Shown in pieces: positions 8,173 through 16,609 of a stretch of DNA of 64,000 nt. A program made the position numbers and the translations under genes. Position 1 is the first letter of the stretch. Each line of letters begins with the position of its first letter. The notes under the pieces were generated by a model that was given only the letters and a program-made list of their open reading frames with translations, did no database searches and was not told the origin of the DNA. The DNA comes from Acidovorax sp. NB1 (GTDB taxonomy: Bacteria > Pseudomonadota > Gammaproteobacteria > Burkholderiales > Burkholderiaceae_C): positions 62,001 to 126,000 of the forward strand of contig NZ_BJHU01000021.1 of NCBI RefSeq assembly GCF_005405905.1. The letters run 5' to 3'.

Positions 8173-9185
8173 TCCACAGTATTCACCCGCTCCTGGCCCA
8201 CCGCGCCGCCCTGCACCACCATCTGGTCAATCACGCCAAACGGCGCGGGCTGGCCCTGGTCGTCCAGCGCCACCATCTGCACGCGCTCGCCAAAACGCAA
8301 AAACGGCGTGCGCGGCGCACCGTCTGCCAGCGCCTCGACCATGCGGCGCTCGGCAATGCACGACGAACCCACGCCCGCATCCGCGTTCGACACGGTGCCC
8401 GAGCCAATGATGGTGCCCCCAGACAGCTTGCGCGTGCGCGCCGCGTGGGCGATCAGCTGGCCGAAGTGAAAGTGCATGGCACCGCCGTGCGGGTGGCCAA
8501 ACCATTCGCCATTGCGCTGCGTCTGCAGCCGCAGGTGCACGCGCCCGCTATTCCACGCCGCGCCCAGTTCGTCGGGCGTGACGGCGATGGGGGCAAAAGC
8601 CGTGGAAGGCTTGGCCTGCAAAAAGCCGAAGCCGCTCTTGGCCTCGCGCGGGCCAAAGGCGCGCAGGCTCCAGTCGTTAATCAACACGACGAGACGCACG
8701 TACTGCAGCGCTTGCTCGGCGGTGACGCCCATGGGTGTTTCGCTGAGCACCACGCCAAACTCGCCCTCGAAGTCGATCTGGTCGTCCTCGGTCGGCAGCC
8801 GCACATCGTCGTGCGGTCCCAGAAAGTCGTCGGCTGCGCCCTGGTACATGAGCGGGATGGTGTCGAAGTCCGCCACAGGCGGCACCTTGAAGGCGCGCTC
8901 CATGAGGTGGCCGTGGTTCAAGAACGCCGAGCCATCGAGCCACTGCCAAGTGCGCGGCAGCGGGGCCAGGCACTGGCGCGCATCGAAGGGCATGGTGCCC
9001 AGGGCGGCGGGTGCATTCACGGTGCGGGACAGGTCTTGCAGTGCGGGCTCCACCACCTTCCAACGCTCCAACGCATCAAGCAGCGTGGGGGCCACGGGGC
9101 AGGCGTCGATGCAGCGGCGCGCATCGGCCGACACGACCACCAGGCGGCCATCGCGCTGGCCGTTGCGCAGGGTGGCGAGTTTCAT
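8142..9185 (-). CDS. Fumarylacetoacetate hydrolase family protein
   Basis: 347 residues. FAA hydrolases cleave C-C bonds in acylpyruvate-type compounds using a divalent metal. Seen here: an N-terminal cap (MKLATLRNGQRDGRLVVVS), then the metal-binding core with DFEGEFGVVLSETP carrying the ExE acids, INDWSLRAFGPREAKSGFGF, and KLSGGTIIGSGTVSNADAGVG. The acidic residue (DDQIDFEGE) and the Lys in PSTAFAPIAV context fit the fold. The frame is open further upstream, but the ATG at 9185 overlaps the stop of the preceding cyclase gene by 4 bp (ATGA), a classic translational coupling that fixes the start. Part of an operon with the Bug receptor and cyclase genes; substrate unknown. The C-terminal codons fall in a dispersed repeat. 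Confidence 0.85.
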   Translation of the reverse strand: MKLATLRNGQRDGRLVVVSADARRCIDACPVAPTLLDALERWKVVEPALQDLSRTVNAPAALGTMPFDARQCLAPLPRTWQWLDGSAFLNHGHLMERAFKVPPVADFDTIPLMYQGAADDFLGPHDDVRLPTEDDQIDFEGEFGVVLSETPMGVTAEQALQYVRLVVLINDWSLRAFGPREAKSGFGFLQAKPSTAFAPIAVTPDELGAAWNSGRVHLRLQTQRNGEWFGHPHGGAMHFHFGQLIAHAARTRKLSGGTIIGSGTVSNADAGVGSSCIAERRMVEALADGAPRTPFLRFGERVQMVALDDQGQPAPFGVIDQMVVQGGAVGQERVNTVDATNLIAVRA

Positions 9186-10015
9186 GGCGCCACCCCGGCC
9201 GCAGGTTGCAGCGGCAGCACCGGGTCGAAGATCGCCACGGCCCGTGTCCAGCCTGCCGAGGCGCCGCGCACCTTGACGGGGAAGCACGAGATATAGAAGC
9301 CGCTGGCGGGCAGCGCCTCCAGGTTGTGCAGCTTCTCCAGGTGACAGTAACCGATGTCGCGCCCAGCCTTGTGCCCCTCCCAGATCAGCGATGCGTCTCC
9401 GCTCTCGGCATAGCGCTGCGCGGTGTAGGCAAAGGGCGCATCCCAGCTCCAGGCGTCGGTGCCCGTCAGGCGCACACCGCGCTCCAGCAGGTACATGGTG
9501 GCTTCGTAACCCATGCCGCAGCCCGCACGGGTGTAGCCGGGGGTGCCATAGGCGCTGCCAGCGCGGGTGTTGACCACCACGATTTGAAGCGGCTGCAGCG
9601 TGTGGCCGATGCGTGCCAGCTCAGCCTCCACGTCGGCAGCCTGCACCACATAACCGTCGGGCAGGTGACGAAAGTCCAGCTTCACGCCGGGCTGGAAGCA
9701 CCAGTTCAGATCCACCTCGTCGATGGACAGCGCGCGCTGGCCGCCGTCCATGGTGGAGGCGAAGTGGTACGGCGCATCCAGGTGCGTGCCGTTGTGGGTG
9801 TTGAGCTGCACCTCCTCCACCGCCCACGACTCGCCGTCAGGCAGGTCTTCCTTCTGAAGGCCCGGGAAGAACTGCGCCAGGTCCGCAAAGCTCATCTGGT
9901 GGTCGATGTAGTTGATGCGCGGGCCCAGGCCTGGGGGGTCGGAGACAACATCGTTTTCAAGGTGCATCGAGATATCGACGATGCGGCGCGCAGGTGTGGC
10001 GGACGTGGCGGTCAT
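9182..10015 (-). CDS. Cyclase family protein (kynurenine formamidase-like)
   Basis: 277 residues of the cyclase/KynB superfamily of metal-dependent amide or ester hydrolases. The signature HxGTHxDxPxH is present as THNGTHLDAPYHF. Also seen are the N-terminal RRIVDISMHLENDVVSDPPG and a C-terminal SCFPVKVRGASAGWTRAVAIF, where the end of these enzymes usually contributes to the active site. It is longer than KynB (about 210 residues) and lacks kynA/kynU neighbours, so a role in tryptophan breakdown is not supported. The start at 10015 leaves a 34-bp gap after the Bug gene; the stop overlaps the next gene by 4 bp. Likely the second gene in a three-gene catabolic operon. Confidence 0.85.
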   Translation of the reverse strand: MTATSATPARRIVDISMHLENDVVSDPPGLGPRINYIDHQMSFADLAQFFPGLQKEDLPDGESWAVEEVQLNTHNGTHLDAPYHFASTMDGGQRALSIDEVDLNWCFQPGVKLDFRHLPDGYVVQAADVEAELARIGHTLQPLQIVVVNTRAGSAYGTPGYTRAGCGMGYEATMYLLERGVRLTGTDAWSWDAPFAYTAQRYAESGDASLIWEGHKAGRDIGYCHLEKLHNLEALPASGFYISCFPVKVRGASAGWTRAVAIFDPVLPLQPAAGVAP

Positions 10016-10049
10016 GGGTGGGCTCAGGTGAAGGTTTGAAACGGGGCGA

Positions 10050-11042
10050 TCAGGACTCGGCCGTGAAACCGGTCTGCTTGATGAGGCCGCGCCACTGGTC
10101 GGCATCGGACTTGAGCATCTGCCCCAGTTGCGCGGCAGTGGAGGGCTTGACCTCCAGGCCGTACTGCTTGCCGTACTCCACCACCTCGGGGTGGTGCAAC
10201 GCAGCCTGCAGGGCATCGGATGCGCGCTTGATGGTCTCGGACGAGGCCTTCCCGGGCAGGAAGAAGCCGTACCACTCGCTGACCTTGAGCGGGTAGCCCA
10301 GCTCCGTCAGCGTGGGCACCTGCGGCAGGAAGGGCGAGCGCTTGGCTCCCGCAATGGCCAGCACGCGCAGCTTGCCGCCCTTGCCATGCTGCAGATAGTC
10401 GCCAATGGGTCCCCAGAACGCAGGGATCTGCCCGCCCAGCAGGTCTTGCATGCCCGGCACCGTGCCCCGGTAGGCAATATGGCGCATGTCGATCTTGCTG
10501 AATTGCCCCAGCAGCACCCCCACCATGTGTGGCATGGAGCCCGCACCGGGACTGCCGTAGTTGGCGCTGCCGGGGTTGGCGCGCAGCCACGCCAGAAAGT
10601 CGGCCAGCGTACGCACGCTGTCGGGCGTGCCCGGGCCCACGGCCAGGCCGTGGTCGAACATGGCGCCCAGCGACACGGGCGCCACGTCGTCGAGCGTGTA
10701 GCGCAGCTTGGGGTAGGTGTAGGGGTAGATGGACAACATGGACGACGGCGTGATGAGCAGGCTGGTGCCATCGGCCGGGCTGTCGCGCAGGTTGAGGATG
10801 CCGATTTGCCCGCCCGCACCCGGCTTGTTGTCCACCATGACGGCACCGGCGTACTGTCCGCGCATGCGGTCCCCCACACGGCGGGCCAGCGCGTCGGCCG
10901 TCCCCCCGGCAGGAAAGCCCGAGATGATGCGCGCCATGTCGGGCATGGCGTCCTTGCCGGCCTGCGCCCAGGCAGCGGGAGCAACGCCCAGGGTGGGCAA
11001 CAGGGCGGCAGAGAGCTGGGTGAAGCGGCGGCGGGTGATCAT
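10050..11042 (-). CDS. Bug-family tripartite tricarboxylate transporter substrate-binding protein
   Basis: 330 residues. Bug proteins are periplasmic solute receptors, often orphan in Burkholderiales. The leader MITRRRFTQLSAALLPTLG contains consecutive arginines plus Phe and a hydrophobic core ending APAAWAQA, a Tat-like signal peptide. The mature part shows the family's ISGFPAGGTADALARRV and VDNKPGAGGQIGI motifs near the ligand site. The ATG at 11042 is preceded by GGAGA 8-12 bp upstream. No TctA/TctB membrane partners are nearby. First gene of the minus-strand operon with the cyclase and FAA-hydrolase genes, opposite a TetR gene, so it probably captures the substrate these enzymes act on. 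Confidence 0.9.
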   Translation of the reverse strand: MITRRRFTQLSAALLPTLGVAPAAWAQAGKDAMPDMARIISGFPAGGTADALARRVGDRMRGQYAGAVMVDNKPGAGGQIGILNLRDSPADGTSLLITPSSMLSIYPYTYPKLRYTLDDVAPVSLGAMFDHGLAVGPGTPDSVRTLADFLAWLRANPGSANYGSPGAGSMPHMVGVLLGQFSKIDMRHIAYRGTVPGMQDLLGGQIPAFWGPIGDYLQHGKGGKLRVLAIAGAKRSPFLPQVPTLTELGYPLKVSEWYGFFLPGKASSETIKRASDALQAALHHPEVVEYGKQYGLEVKPSTAAQLGQMLKSDADQWRGLIKQTGFTAES

Positions 11043-11131
11043 GTTGTCTGTCTCCAGTAGGTGTGGGTGGGCATGCAGCACAAGCCCCACAAGCCCTGTG
11101 CGACAGGGCCTGCAGCGGGCGGCATGAAAAA

Positions 11132-11149
11132 ATTATACGAACGTACAAA
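11132..11149. promoter_or_regulatory. Palindromic operator-like site 1
   Basis: ATTATACGAACGTACAAA, an 18-bp near-palindrome fitting TTTRTAC-N4-GTAYAAA. It lies in the gap between the divergent Bug operon and tetR-type gene, about 90 bp upstream of the Bug start. Probable binding site of the adjacent TetR regulator. Confidence 0.55.
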
Positions 11150-11165
11150 TTCAAAATGACTGGGG

Positions 11166-11183
11166 TTTGTACGAGTGTTCAAC
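11166..11183. promoter_or_regulatory. Palindromic operator-like site 2 (weaker)
   Basis: TTTGTACGAGTGTTCAAC. The left arm TTTGTAC matches the other sites exactly; the right arm is degenerate. Its start is 34 bp after that of site 1 and 21 bp before that of site 3, i.e. roughly two or three helical turns. Confidence 0.45.
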
Positions 11184-11186
11184 AAA

Positions 11187-11204
11187 TTTATACAACCGTA
11201 TAAA
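11187..11204. promoter_or_regulatory. Palindromic operator-like site 3 (perfect arms)
   Basis: TTTATACAACCGTATAAA has perfect 7-bp arms around a 4-bp centre. It ends 7 bp before the TetR start codon, so a bound repressor would block its own gene: autoregulation is likely. This is the strongest of the three sites. Confidence 0.65.
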
Positions 11205-11211
11205 CCAGCCT

Positions 11212-11961
11212 ATGCCCAAATCCACCCCCACCAAAAAAGCAGCGGCTGCAGCGCCCACAGCCTTGGCGGCCAAAGCCCCGGCACCGGCCCGCAAGCGCGC
11301 TATTGCTCGCAGCGCCACCAGCGAAGAAGAACTGGCCCCCAACCGCCAGGCCAACATCCTGCAGGCGGCCGAGCGGCTGTTTGCCACGCGCGGCTTTCAC
11401 GGCGTGTCGATCCGCGACATTGCCGACGAGGCTGGCGTGCCGCTGGCACTGGTGGGCTATTACTACGGCCCCAAGCTGTCGCTGTACCACGCCATCTTCC
11501 GCGCGCATGCGGGCTACATCGACGTGCGGCTCAAGTCGCTGGCCGATGCCCAGCAGAAGGCACCGCCCGGCCAGTTGCTGGAAGAGATCGTGAAAGCCTT
11601 TGTGCTGCCCGTGCTGGAGGTGGCCAGCCAGCCCGCAGGCCACCACTTTCTGCGCCTGCTGTCGCGCGGCATGAACGACCACCTGGAAGAAGACGAGCCC
11701 ATCATCCGCGAGCTGTTCGACCCGCTGGCCCATGCGTTCATCGACGCCATTGCTGCCGCCCTGCCCCAGGCCACGCGCAGCCAGGCCGCGTGGTGCTACC
11801 AGTTTGCGCTGGGCGCGCTGCTGCACCACGTGAACGACCAGCGCATCGAGCGCCTGTCGTACGGCCAGAACCAGCCCGGCGACGAGGCCACGGCCGGGCC
11901 GTTGCTGGTACGTTTTATTGCGCAAGGCATGCGCGGCGCCTGTGAAGGCGCGGTGCACTGA
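11212..11961 (+). CDS. TetR/AcrR family transcriptional regulator
   Basis: 249 residues. An Ala/Lys/Pro-rich N-terminal tail of about 45 residues precedes the DNA-binding domain NILQAAERLFATRGFHGVSIRD and DEAGVPLALVGYYYGPKLSLY, which is the TetR helix-turn-helix, recognition helix and YYYG...KLxLY turn. The C-terminal half resembles the CerR/TetR_C dimerisation and ligand domain, including FLRLLSRGMNDHLEEDEP. The ATG at 11212 is chosen over a TTG at 11167 because the latter would overlap operator sites. It is divergent from the Bug-cyclase-FAA hydrolase operon and probably represses it and itself through the three palindromes; inducer unknown. Confidence 0.9.
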   Translation: MPKSTPTKKAAAAAPTALAAKAPAPARKRAIARSATSEEELAPNRQANILQAAERLFATRGFHGVSIRDIADEAGVPLALVGYYYGPKLSLYHAIFRAHAGYIDVRLKSLADAQQKAPPGQLLEEIVKAFVLPVLEVASQPAGHHFLRLLSRGMNDHLEEDEPIIRELFDPLAHAFIDAIAAALPQATRSQAAWCYQFALGALLHHVNDQRIERLSYGQNQPGDEATAGPLLVRFIAQGMRGACEGAVH

Positions 11962-12309
11962 TGCGCTACCGCTGACGCGCCCACCACCACTCGCACTCCC
12001 ATCCACAGCACTGCCGCGCGAGCGCCGCATGCACAGCACAGCCACGTCCATTTTTCTCGCCCCCGCCCACCGTAATCCCCGGTGGCTGGGGCCCTGCGCC
12101 GCCGCTCCACCCAGGGCATTGGTGCGGCAGACCGGCGCACCCTGAGCGCCGCGCCCCCGGCGCCACCAGCGCTCTCAGCACGCACAACGCGCAAAACGCC
12201 CACGGCGCGCTGACAACCGCCCCCCGTTGAACTGGTTTTTCGGAACAGCCCTGGCTGCGCCGTGGGCCGGTTCGTCCCTAGCCCACCCTTCCATCCATTG
12301 AAAGACACC
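11962..12309. other. Gene-free stretch between TetR gene and porin pseudogene
   Basis: 348 bp. No gene, repeat or convincing terminator is seen. It must contain the promoter of the porin gene; no ribosome site with a good match is visible before 12310. Confidence 0.4.
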
Positions 12310-13494
12310 ATGAAACACCGCACCTCCCAAGCCTCCCCATCCACCCCGACACGGGCGCGCCAGCGCTGGTCCCGCACCTGGGGCACTGCCGTCGCCCTGT
12401 CGGCCGCCACACTCGCCGCACAAGCCCAACCCACCGCAGGCCCCGGCCTGCAGCTGTACGGCCTGGTCGATGCCGCCGTGGGCCGCTTTGCCGCCCCCGC
12501 CACGGGCATCAACGCACAAGACCGCGCCATCACCAAGCTGGAGGGCGGCGGCATGTCCACCAGCCACTGGGGCGTGCGCGGCACCGAGGACCTGGGCGGT
12601 GGGCTGTCGGCGCAGTTCGAGCTGTCGTCCTTTGTGCGCAACGACTCCGGCGCCACCGGCCGCAGCGACGCGCTGCCCGCGCCGGTGAATGTGGCGGCCG
12701 ACCCCGTGTTCTCGCGCGCCGCCTGAGTGGGGGTGTCGCACCGCGACTGGGGCCGCGTGCGGCTGGGCAATGTCACCTCGCTGCTGTTCCTGAACTCCAT
12801 CACCTCCAACGCATTCGGCGACTCCACCGTGCTGGGGCCGCTGAACCTGGTCACCTTCATCGGCAGCCCACTCACGGGCGGTACCGGCTGGGCCAATTCG
12901 GTGGTGTATGACAGCCCCAACATCGCGGGCTTCAGCGCCTCGGTGGCGCATGCCATCTCCGAAGGCCAGGGCGGCGGCAACAGTGCTGCGCGACTGGCTT
13001 ACGCCCAAGGCCCCTGGGCTGCATCTCTGGCCTGGCAAAGCGTGAAGAAAAACCCGAGCACCTTTGCCGACGGCACCTCCCCCAACGACACCCGCGCCTG
13101 GCAACTGGCGGCGTCGTACGACTTCGAGGTGGTCAAGCTGTTTGCCCACCTGGGCCGCATCGACAACCGGGGCACGGCCGCTGCGCCGCTCAACGTGGCA
13201 TACCGCGTGTGGGATGTGAGCGCTTCGGTGCCCGTGGGCACAGGCCGGGTGCTGGCAGGCTACGCGGTGCGCCGCACCAACGACACCGTGGGCCCGGTGC
13301 CAGCCACGGTGGCAGGCGGCAATGTGGAACGCAAGGTGTTCACCCTGGGATACGACTATTTCCTGTCCAAACGCACCGACCTCTATGCCATGGTGATGCG
13401 CGACAGTACCCAGACCCGCACCCTGCCCGCGCCGCCCTCAGTGGTCAGCGCCCAAGGCACCAGCTTTGCAGTGGGGGTGCGCCACCGGTTCTAA
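12310..13494 (+). pseudogene. Gram-negative porin (OmpC/Omp32-like) interrupted by in-frame TGA
   Basis: The frame spans 394 residues if codon 139 is read through. It is a trimeric 16-strand porin of the Burkholderiales general-porin type: an N-terminal signal peptide (ALSAATLAAQAQP), LQLYGLVDAAVGRF as first strand, STSHWGVRGTEDLGGGLSAQFELS, GRVRLGNVTSLLF, and the C-terminal strand SFAVGVRHRF with terminal Phe. The stop TGA at 12724-12726 sits where relatives have an aromatic residue (FSRAA-x-VGVSHRDW), consistent with TGG to TGA. Reading frame and codon use are intact on both sides, so the mutation is recent or is a sequencing error. The 5' part alone (138 residues) could not form a barrel. 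Another porin elsewhere would have to serve the cell. Confidence 0.8.
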
Positions 13495-13524
13495 GCCCGA
13501 TCACAACGGTTGTCTCCAAGCTTC

Positions 13525-13549
13525 AGGGCGCCTTAGGGTGCCCTTTTTT
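13525..13549 (+). terminator. Rho-independent terminator after porin gene
   Basis: AGGGCGCC, a short loop, GGTGCCCT (one G-T pair), then TTTTT. It lies 30 bp after the porin stop and before the convergent phosphoesterase gene. Confidence 0.8.
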
Positions 13550-13574
13550 GGGAACCACAGAACTGAAGACCGCT

Positions 13575-14369
13575 TCAACCGGACACCACAGGCTGGCGCA
13601 GCACACAGGCAAATTCACCACTGGCGCGGTCATAGTCCCAGCGCTCGGCCACCCGCATGCGCTGGCTGGTCGCAGCCCCCGAGGCTTCTTCGCGCAGCAC
13701 GCCCAGGCTGTTGGGGCTGCCGTGCCGCAGGCGGTGCGACACCGCCGTGCCAGCGCGGCTGGCCCACAGGCCGGGCAGCGGCTGCAGCACACCGGGCTCG
13801 TGCACATGGCCCGACAGCAGCATCTGCGCACCAGCCGTGCGCCAGCGCTGCAAGGCTTCGTCGGCGCGGTGGGGGCGGTGGGCGCGGTCCGTCGCATCGC
13901 GCCCCACCAAGGGGTGGTGGCTGGCCACGATGCGCCAGGCGTCGGGCGGGGCCCGCGCCAGCAGCACGGCCACATGCTCGATCTGCGCAGACGACAGGCT
14001 CCCACGCTCGTGCCGCCAGGCGCGGGTGGTGTTCACGCCCACCACATAGAAGGGGCCCATCTGCCGCACAGGTTCCTGGTCCAACCCAAACTGCTCGGCA
14101 AACCGCTCGTACGCACGGCCCCAGCGCAGCCACCAGGCAAACAGGGGCAGATCGTGGTTGCCCGCCAGCACCAGGGTGCTGCGCGCATGCAGGCCCTGCA
14201 CAAACCGCGCGGCCTGCGCAAACTGGCTGGCGGTGGCGCGCTGGGTGAGGTCGCCAGACACCACCGCCAGGGCCACGCCCAGGCGCTGTGCCAGGCGCTG
14301 GGCAGCGGCACACACCTCGGGGTCGTGCGCCCCAAAGTGCAGGTCGGACAGGTGCATCAAGGCGGGCAT
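13575..14369 (-). CDS. Calcineurin-like metallophosphoesterase
   Basis: 264 residues with all the metal-binding motifs of the family: MHLSDLHFG (DxH), VVSGDLTQRA (GD), LVLAGNHDLPLF (GNHD), VASHHPL (H) and LSGHVHEP (GHxH). Members hydrolyse phosphomonoesters or diesters (for example cAMP or nucleotide and lipid phosphates) with two metal ions; the substrate here cannot be told. No signal peptide. It lies 12 bp downstream of a lipid-kinase gene on the same strand, and a PAP2 phosphatase is divergent, so a role in phospholipid turnover is possible (inference). Confidence 0.9.
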   Translation of the reverse strand: MPALMHLSDLHFGAHDPEVCAAAQRLAQRLGVALAVVSGDLTQRATASQFAQAARFVQGLHARSTLVLAGNHDLPLFAWWLRWGRAYERFAEQFGLDQEPVRQMGPFYVVGVNTTRAWRHERGSLSSAQIEHVAVLLARAPPDAWRIVASHHPLVGRDATDRAHRPHRADEALQRWRTAGAQMLLSGHVHEPGVLQPLPGLWASRAGTAVSHRLRHGSPNSLGVLREEASGAATSQRMRVAERWDYDRASGEFACVLRQPVVSG

Positions 14370-14381
14370 GGCGGCGGGTTG

Positions 14382-15449
14382 TCAGGCAGGTATCAGCCCA
14401 GGGGCGGGCGGTGCACCCGTCTCGGCCGCTGCTGCCGCCGGTGCAGGCTGCTGTGCCGCATCATCGCGCACCAGCGGCGACGGCGCCACCAGCCACAGCG
14501 GGCGTGTTCCGACGCGAAAGTGCAGCGGCGGGGCCATCCATTCGCGCTCGCCATCAAACGCCACCTTGACCTGCGGCGGGCGCCAGCTGGCCGGGGCCAC
14601 GGTCAGCTCGGTGCAGGCAATGCTGGTCACGGCGCCGTCCTTGTCCAGCTGGCCGGTGGCGGCGTTCCACACGGTGCGGGCCGTGGCCCAGCGGCTCTGG
14701 GGCTTGAGCATGACCACCGCCAGGTGCCCGCCATCAGCCACCTGCTGCGCCTGCGGCAGCCCCATGCGGTCCAGCTGCAGCGGGTTGTTGCCCACAAACA
14801 GGGTGGTGACCAGGTGCTCCTCGTGCCGCACTTCGGCGCCATGGTGGGTGCTCATCACCACGCGCCAGCGCCTGCCAGCGGCGGGCCGGAACAGGCTCCA
14901 CACCGCCGATGCCACGGCCACCCAGCGTTTGCGGCCAAACCGCTGGGAGGCCCGCTCGCGCTCGGCCAGCAGCTTGGGGTACAGGCCCACGCTGGCGTTG
15001 ACGATGAACATGCGGCGGTTGACATGGCCCACCTGCACGGGGCGCATGTCCCCCGCGTGCAGGGCCTGCAGCAGGTCTTGCACGGCCTGCTCCGGGTCAA
15101 GCGCCAGGCCGTGCTCGCGGCTGAAGTAGTTGAAGGTGCCCATGGGCACCACCCCCATGGGCACGCCCGCATGCAGCGCGGCTGCCGCCACGGCGTTGAT
15201 GGTGCCGTCGCCACCGGCGGCCACCACCAGGCCGCCATCGGTGCGCGCAGCTTCGGCGGCATCGCGCGCCAGTTGCACGATGTCGCCGCGCTGGTGGGGC
15301 ACGTGCCACACCACGTCGTGCGCCTGCAGCGCCGCCACGCCTTCGAGCTTGGCGCGCAGCAGGTCCAGGTCGGCGCCCGGCCGCTTGGGCACCACCAAGT
15401 GGATGGGGCCACGGGGCGTTGGGGGGTGGGGGTGGTCGGAAGAGGTCAT
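14382..15449 (-). CDS. Diacylglycerol kinase family lipid kinase
   Basis: 355 residues. It belongs to the DAGK catalytic-domain family (DgkB/YegS). Key motif: VVAAGGDGTINAVAAAAL, the GGDGT nucleotide-binding loop, followed by MGVVPMGTFNYFSRE (the GTxNxFAR equivalent) and NASVGLYPKLLAERE. The C-terminal beta domain has VKVAFDGEREWMAPPLHF, matching the usual D-G-E segment. Probably phosphorylates diacylglycerol or a related lipid at the membrane. The ATG at 15449 is the chosen start; a start at 15488 is possible. The C-terminal 30 residues are Ala/Pro-rich and not conserved-looking. Likely cotranscribed with the phosphoesterase gene. Confidence 0.85.
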   Translation of the reverse strand: MTSSDHPHPPTPRGPIHLVVPKRPGADLDLLRAKLEGVAALQAHDVVWHVPHQRGDIVQLARDAAEAARTDGGLVVAAGGDGTINAVAAAALHAGVPMGVVPMGTFNYFSREHGLALDPEQAVQDLLQALHAGDMRPVQVGHVNRRMFIVNASVGLYPKLLAERERASQRFGRKRWVAVASAVWSLFRPAAGRRWRVVMSTHHGAEVRHEEHLVTTLFVGNNPLQLDRMGLPQAQQVADGGHLAVVMLKPQSRWATARTVWNAATGQLDKDGAVTSIACTELTVAPASWRPPQVKVAFDGEREWMAPPLHFRVGTRPLWLVAPSPLVRDDAAQQPAPAAAAAETGAPPAPGLIPA

Positions 15450-15726
15450 GCAAAAACTCTGCAACAAACAGGGGTAGCCCCACGCCATGGAGGGGAAGCG
15501 CAGGCAAGGCGCCATGGTGGCAGCCCCTGGCCACCCGAGCAGCCGGTCGCTGCGCTCTTGCCGTGTCAGCCGGCGCCGACACCGGCGGCCTGCACCCCCA
15601 CCAATACACCCACCGCTGCGCGGGATGCTGGGAACTTCGGTACAACCCGTGGCTTCTGTCTGTTGACAGGTGCGGAGCCAATGGCTGCGCGCCCCCCCAT
15701 CCACAAGGAAAGGCTCACTCCAGACC

Positions 15727-16593
15727 ATGACAATGACCGCCCCTGCCACCCCATCCACTGCATCCGCCGCATCCGAGCTGGGCGCCCTGTTGGCGCAGCA
15801 CCCCGTGGGCTGGTGGCTCGTTGGCATGGCCGCCCTGGCACTGCTGGGCGCCGCCGCACTGGCAGGTCTGCGTTCCCTGCGCCACCACGCAGGCCCGCCG
15901 CTGAACCGATTCTTCCCAGCGCAGGCCCCCACCCTCATGCTGGTGGCCATGGCTGCATCGGCCTGTGTGCTGGTGCTGGCGGGCGCCACGATGGCCGAAC
16001 TGGCCGATAGCGGACGCACTCAGGGCCCCTGGGGCGTGCTGGATGACACGATCGCAGCGGGCCTGCGGGCCCAGGCCGACGCCGCCGTGCTGCAGGTGTT
16101 TGCCACCCTCACCCACCTGGGCGACACCTGGGTGCTGACGGCCCTGGCGCTGTGCGTGACGGCGGCACTGTGGCTGCGCCAGCAACGTCTGCTGGCCATC
16201 GGCTGGCTGGTGGCCATGGCGGGCAATGGCGCGCTGACCAAGGTGCTGAAGAACATTTTTGAGCGCGTGCGGCCCGAGCACACACACGGCATTGCCGAGG
16301 CCAGCGGCTACAGCTTTCCCAGCGGGCACAGCAGCGCATCGATGGTGGCCTACGCCATGCTGGCCTACCTGGCCACGCGGTTGCTGCCGCGTGTGTGGCA
16401 CCTGCCAGCCGCGATGGTGGCGGGTGTGCTGATCTTCACCACCGGCTGGAGCCGCGTGGTGCTGCAGGTGCACTACGCCAGCGACGTGCTGGCGGGCTGG
16501 CTGCTGGGCGGCACCTGGTTGGTATGCACGGTGCTGATCATGGAAAGCGTGTCGCGCTGGCGCAGCCCGGCCCTCGCTACTGCGGCCCAGTGA
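15727..16593 (+). CDS. PAP2 superfamily membrane phosphatase
   Basis: 288 residues, about 6 membrane helices. The three PAP2 motifs are present: KNIFERVRP, YSFPSGHSSAS and SRVVLQVHYASDVLAG, containing the catalytic His pair and Arg. Such enzymes dephosphorylate phosphatidate, undecaprenyl pyrophosphate or phosphatidylglycerophosphate at the periplasmic face. AAGGAAAGG lies 14-22 bp before the ATG, farther than ideal. Divergent from the lipid-kinase gene and convergent with urtE (16-bp gap, no terminator seen). Confidence 0.9.
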   Translation: MTMTAPATPSTASAASELGALLAQHPVGWWLVGMAALALLGAAALAGLRSLRHHAGPPLNRFFPAQAPTLMLVAMAASACVLVLAGATMAELADSGRTQGPWGVLDDTIAAGLRAQADAAVLQVFATLTHLGDTWVLTALALCVTAALWLRQQRLLAIGWLVAMAGNGALTKVLKNIFERVRPEHTHGIAEASGYSFPSGHSSASMVAYAMLAYLATRLLPRVWHLPAAMVAGVLIFTTGWSRVVLQVHYASDVLAGWLLGGTWLVCTVLIMESVSRWRSPALATAAQ

Positions 16594-16609
16594 CCGCCTT
16601 TTTCAACAT

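Noticed and set aside
12724-12726. TGA as selenocysteine codon in the porin
   Set aside because: Porins are not selenoproteins, no SECIS-like hairpin is evident directly after it, and TGG to TGA explains it simply.
12727-13494. Independent gene for the 3' half of the porin
   Set aside because: No ribosome site or signal peptide; it lacks the first strands of the barrel, so it is a remnant.
13209-16010. 933-codon frame on the plus strand
   Set aside because: Crosses the porin end and two real minus-strand genes; His/Gln/Arg-rich shadow typical of GC-rich DNA.
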